Part shown: positions 16,013 to 17,883 of the stretch, in pieces
How positions within the stretch are numbered: position 1 is the first letter of the stretch
Layout of the letters: each line of letters starts with the position of its first letter
The notes under the pieces: generated by a model
What the model was told of the DNA's origin: nothing
The model's database searches: none
The model's input: only the letters and a program-made list of their open reading frames with translations
Origin: an uncultured Dialister sp.
GTDB lineage: Bacteria; Bacillota; Negativicutes; Veillonellales; Dialisteraceae
Reading direction: 5' to 3'
Length of the DNA stretch: 17,883 nucleotides
Assembly (NCBI GenBank): GCA_934178345.1
Contig: CAKPQG010000031.1
Coordinates: 1 to 17,883 of the forward strand
Program-made: the position numbers and the translations under genes

Positions 16013-16690
16013 ATGGAAACAGTAGACATAAAAAACATTTCTTTCGATGAAAAAGGCTTAGTGCCTGCCATTGTGCAGGACGCCAGAAGCGGCGAGATCC
16101 TCATGATGGCGTACATGAATCAGGAATCCCTCCAGAAAACCATCGAGACAGGCGAGACATGGTTCTTCTCCAGAAGCCGCCAGAAGCTCTGGCACAAGGG
16201 CGAAGAATCTGCCCACTACCAGCACGTAAAGAAAATCTTCGTAGACTGCGATGCAGACACCCTCATCGTGCAGGTCATTCCCGATGGCCCCGCCTGCCAT
16301 ACAAACAACCCCACCTGCTTCTTCAGAAGCCTCACCGAGTGGGAGAATCAGGAAGAAACAGGCAGTCTCTCCATCCTTCACACCCTCTTTGAAGAAATCA
16401 AAGACCGCCGCGCTCATCCGCAGGATAAGTCCTATACGAACTATCTGCAGAGCGAAGGCAAAAACAAGATCGATAAGAAGATCGGTGAAGAAGCCTCCGA
16501 AGTCATCATCGCCGACCAGCACCAGGACAAAGAAGAAATCATCGACGAATCCTGCGATCTTCTCTATCATCTCTTCGTCATGTGGGAAAACTCCGGCGTC
16601 GATCTCTATGACATCATGCGTAAACTCGAAGAACGCGACGAGAAGAAAGGCAATAAAAAGAAAGTCGGACATCAGGATAAGATCTTTTAA
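16013..16690 (+). CDS. hisIE: Bifunctional phosphoribosyl-AMP cyclohydrolase / phosphoribosyl-ATP pyrophosphatase
   Basis: This fusion performs steps two and three of the pathway. Residues 1-~108 are HisI, with WHKGEESAHYQHV (60-72) and metal/zinc candidates D78, C79, D80, C95 and C102 in VDCDADT and GPACHTNNPTCF. Residues ~117-225 are HisE, an all-alpha MazG-like fold with EEASEVIIAD (159-168) and DESCDLLYHL (178-187). I chose ATG 16013 (225 aa) because GAAAGG (16000-16005) lies 7 nt before it. An in-frame ATG at 15986 has no ribosome site and would add nine unlikely residues. It is the last gene of the cluster; a terminator hairpin overlaps its stop codon. Confidence 0.96.
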   Translation: METVDIKNISFDEKGLVPAIVQDARSGEILMMAYMNQESLQKTIETGETWFFSRSRQKLWHKGEESAHYQHVKKIFVDCDADTLIVQVIPDGPACHTNNPTCFFRSLTEWENQEETGSLSILHTLFEEIKDRRAHPQDKSYTNYLQSEGKNKIDKKIGEEASEVIIADQHQDKEEIIDESCDLLYHLFVMWENSGVDLYDIMRKLEERDEKKGNKKKVGHQDKIF

Positions 16691-16720
16691 ACAAGAGCTG
16701 GCGCAAGCCGGCTCTTGTTT
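16689..16720 (+). terminator. Terminator hairpin overlapping the hisIE stop
   Basis: AAACAAGAGCTGGC (16689-16702) pairs with GCCGGCTCTTGTTT (16707-16720), one G-T pair included, around the tetraloop GCAA. The TAA stop at 16688-16690 enters the stem base. The trailing T-run is short (TTT), so strength is uncertain. Confidence 0.8.
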
Positions 16721-16847
16721 GTGAGGGGGTCAAGGGTTCAAGGTTCAGGGTTCAGGGTTGTGGTGGCGTCTTCGCCGCCTTTTTAATCGCCTTCGCGTAG
16801 ATTAAAGTAGCCTCCTTTAAGGAAAGTGGCAGTGTTTCCCTGGCATG

Positions 16848-16910
16848 TGATACGAGTAGACCCTTAGAGACGGGTTGCGCCAAAGGCGCAGGATGGATCC
16901 ACGTAGCGGT
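16848..16910 (+). repeat. TGATACGAGTAG module, short copy
   Basis: The module contains TGATACGAGTAG, CCCTTAGAGACGGG, the hairpin GCGCCAAAGGCGC, AGGATGGAT and ACGTAGCGGT. A longer copy with extra hairpins lies at 17286-17457. Confidence 0.75.
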
Positions 16911-16946
16911 GTGAAAAACTATGTGAGACTACCTGTTTTCCTTAAA

Positions 16947-17106
16947 CGTCATCCCGACCGAAGTGGAGGGATCTTTCTTGCAGACCGGTAAACCGTGGGT
17001 GAGGAAAAGGCGAAAGAGGAAGCACCAAGGTGTCGTTTAAGTGAGGGCGCATGTGTGCATATGGCGGCAGTGCAATAAAGATCCCTCGGCTGCGCTCGGG
17101 ATGACG
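16947..17106. repeat. 160-bp long inverted repeat (CGTCATYYCGAGCG family)
   Basis: The left end CGTCATCCCGACCGAAGTGG leads to GAGGGATCTTT. The right end AAAGATCCCTCGG leads to CTCGGGATGACG, its complement. It shares internal blocks, in the opposite orientation, with the 146-bp element at 10296-10441. Confidence 0.75.
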
Positions 17107-17285
17107 GTGCTTGGGGAGCGGATGGGTTCACAAGGGTGGTGCGCCGCCTTTTAGAAGAAGGTATTCTCGTATCGTAGCCTTCCCCTCCAGGGGAAGGTGC
17201 CCCGCAGGGGCGGATAGGGTGACTATGATATGAAAGACAGTTGAGATAAAGTCTCCCAGCTACCAGTCACTAGTCACAAGTCACT

Positions 17286-17457
17286 TGATACGAGTAGCCC
17301 CTTGGAGACGGGAGTCCCGCAGAGGGACTTCCGAGTTTGGCTCCATCCAAAGAGGCGCCTAGCCTGCCCACTAAGGCGCCTTCCTATGAAGCCAAACGGC
17401 CCGCGCCAAAGGCGCAGGATGGATGTGCCTCGAAGAGGCACCCTTCTACGCAGCGGT
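17286..17457 (+). repeat. TGATACGAGTAG module, long copy with added hairpins
   Basis: This has the same flanks as the short copy at 16848. About 90 bp are added after GAGACGGG: a small hairpin AGTCCC/GGGACT (17313-17329) and a larger one closed by GTTTGGCT (17335-17342) / AGCCAAAC (17390-17397) with inner AGGCGCC repeats. A second hairpin, GTGCCTCGAAGAGGCAC, is added after GGATGGAT (17424-17441). Confidence 0.75.
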
Positions 17458-17491
17458 CAGTATGACAACTGTGCAAAGCGCTACTCCGTAT

Positions 17492-17676
17492 CGTCATTTC
17501 GAGGGAAGCGAGAAATCTTTGTCATTCGCGGCTCAGTGGTCGATGTGTGAAAACCCCAAACGGGAAACCTGCTATCCACTTACCTTCGGGCATCGCCTTA
17601 TATATATTGCAGCGAAGCTGCCACCAAAACCCTGAACCCTGAACCCTGAACCCTGAACCTTGAACCTTGAACCATA
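17492..17676 (+). repeat. Direct-repeat copy 2 before the rRNA promoters
   Basis: This has the same block order as 14934-15099: CGTCATTTCGAG, AGCGAGAAATCTTTGTCATT, GGTCGATGT, CCAAACGGGAAACCT, ATCCACTTACCTTCGGGC, then GCAGCGAAGCTGC (17609-17621) and the seven-unit AACCCTG array (17628-17676). The GC hairpin carries compensating changes relative to copy 1 (GCGGC...GCCGC becomes GCAGC...GCTGC), which suggests the fold matters. Confidence 0.8.
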
Positions 17677-17696
17677 AAAAAATTCAAAAAACCCTG

Positions 17697-17726
17697 TTGA
17701 CAGAATAGCCCAGGATGTGATAGTAT
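17697..17726 (+). promoter_or_regulatory. rRNA operon promoter P1
   Basis: A perfect -35 TTGACA (17697-17702) and -10 TAGTAT (17721-17726) are 18 nt apart. An A-rich AATTCAAAAAA stretch lies upstream and may serve as an UP element. A single AACCCTG (17690-17696) touches the -35 box. Confidence 0.8.
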
Positions 17727-17792
17727 TATACCCGTCGCTGATGAAGCGGCCCCGTTCGAAAGAGCGATGAAAAATAAATTCAAAAAAATCAT

Positions 17793-17821
17793 TTGACAAA
17801 CCTCTACGAATGTGGTAAGAT
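17793..17821 (+). promoter_or_regulatory. rRNA operon promoter P2
   Basis: TTGACA (17793-17798) and TAAGAT (17816-17821) are 17 nt apart. The same AATTCAAAAAA element lies upstream as for P1, so the promoter module is duplicated. Confidence 0.85.
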
Positions 17822-17828
17822 AATCAAG

Positions 17829-17883
17829 TCGCTTGAAGAGCGATGGTTCTTTGAAAACTGAACAGTACAGCGAACGAATCAAG
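17829..17883 (+). promoter_or_regulatory. rRNA leader with boxA-like antitermination site
   Basis: A small hairpin TCGCT/AGCGA (17829-17843) is followed by TGGTTCTTTGAAAACTGAAC, the leader typical upstream of 16S genes in Firmicutes. TGGTTCTTTGA resembles boxA. The 16S gene itself is not in the window, so this rests on leader recognition. Confidence 0.75.

Larger units (their letters stand above)
16727..17676. repeat. ~0.95-kb composite element between hisIE and rRNA promoters
   Basis: The ends are inverted copies of each other. The left end is GGGTCAA, GGGTTCA, AGGTTCA, GGGTTCA, GGGTTGT (16727-16761), then GGTGGCGTCTTCGCCGCC. The right end is GCAGCGAAGCTGCC (17609-17622), then four AACCCTG, two AACCTTG and AACCATA (17628-17676). 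The interior holds a 160-bp long inverted repeat (16947-17106), paired modules at 16848 and 17286, hairpins at 17178-17197 and 17199-17211, and an AGTCACT array at 17258-17285. I found no gene I would support. Confidence 0.75.

Noticed and set aside
17302..17550. 82-aa + strand ORF in the last spacer
   Set aside because: It is made entirely of hairpin modules that are repeated and re-ordered nearby; no ribosome site or domain.

Overview
The window is a chromosomal segment from a low-to-mid GC Firmicute in the broad sense. A PolC-type replicase, HslUV with a B. subtilis-like serine-free HslV, the split HisZ/short-HisG enzyme and the rRNA leader style fit the Negativicutes (Dialister/Megasphaera-like). 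I infer this from memory of those families and have not tested it. Every confident gene lies on the + strand.

Layout: truncated repeat-rich spacer (1-283); a VanW-domain membrane-anchored protein (284-1672); spacer with a 167-bp palindromic MITE-like element (1673-2078); a PolC replicase that lacks the usual DnaQ-type exonuclease insert (2079-5720); repeat spacer (5721-6129); hslV-hslU (6130-8036) closed by a strong 21-bp-stem terminator; a promoter region without repeats and with a possible operator (8109-8377); then a histidine biosynthesis cluster hisZ-hisG / hisD-hisC-hisB-hisH-hisA / hisF / hisIE (8378-16690) ending in a terminator. A repeat-packed 1-kb spacer follows (16691-17676), then tandem rRNA promoters and a boxA-like leader (17690-17883). 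The 16S gene itself must begin just beyond the right edge.

The his genes supply HisZ+HisG (ATP-PRT), HisI and HisE (fused), HisA, HisH+HisF, HisB, HisC and HisD, which is the whole pathway except histidinol-phosphate phosphatase. Genes inside the hisD-hisA block overlap by 1-11 bases and are probably translationally coupled. The cluster is broken by three repeat-filled spacers (hisG/hisD, hisA/hisF, hisF/hisIE).

The most unusual content is non-coding. Six of the seven gene-flanking spacers (all except hslU/hisZ) carry related composite elements: tandem 7-nt repeats (AACCCTG, GTGACTA, CTAATCC and GAGAAAT families) that keep strict 7-nt phase. They often start at or within a stop codon and flank a GCGGCG...CGCCGC palindrome. 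Several spacers have inverted-repeat symmetry, with GGTTCAG-type repeats on the left and CTGAACC-type on the right. Internal cargo ranges from nothing (hisF/hisIE) to about 0.9 kb (hisIE/rRNA) and includes ~150-bp long inverted repeats and modular hairpins. I do not recognise this as a described family; it resembles cyanobacterial heptameric STRRs and MITE/REP-like elements in style only.
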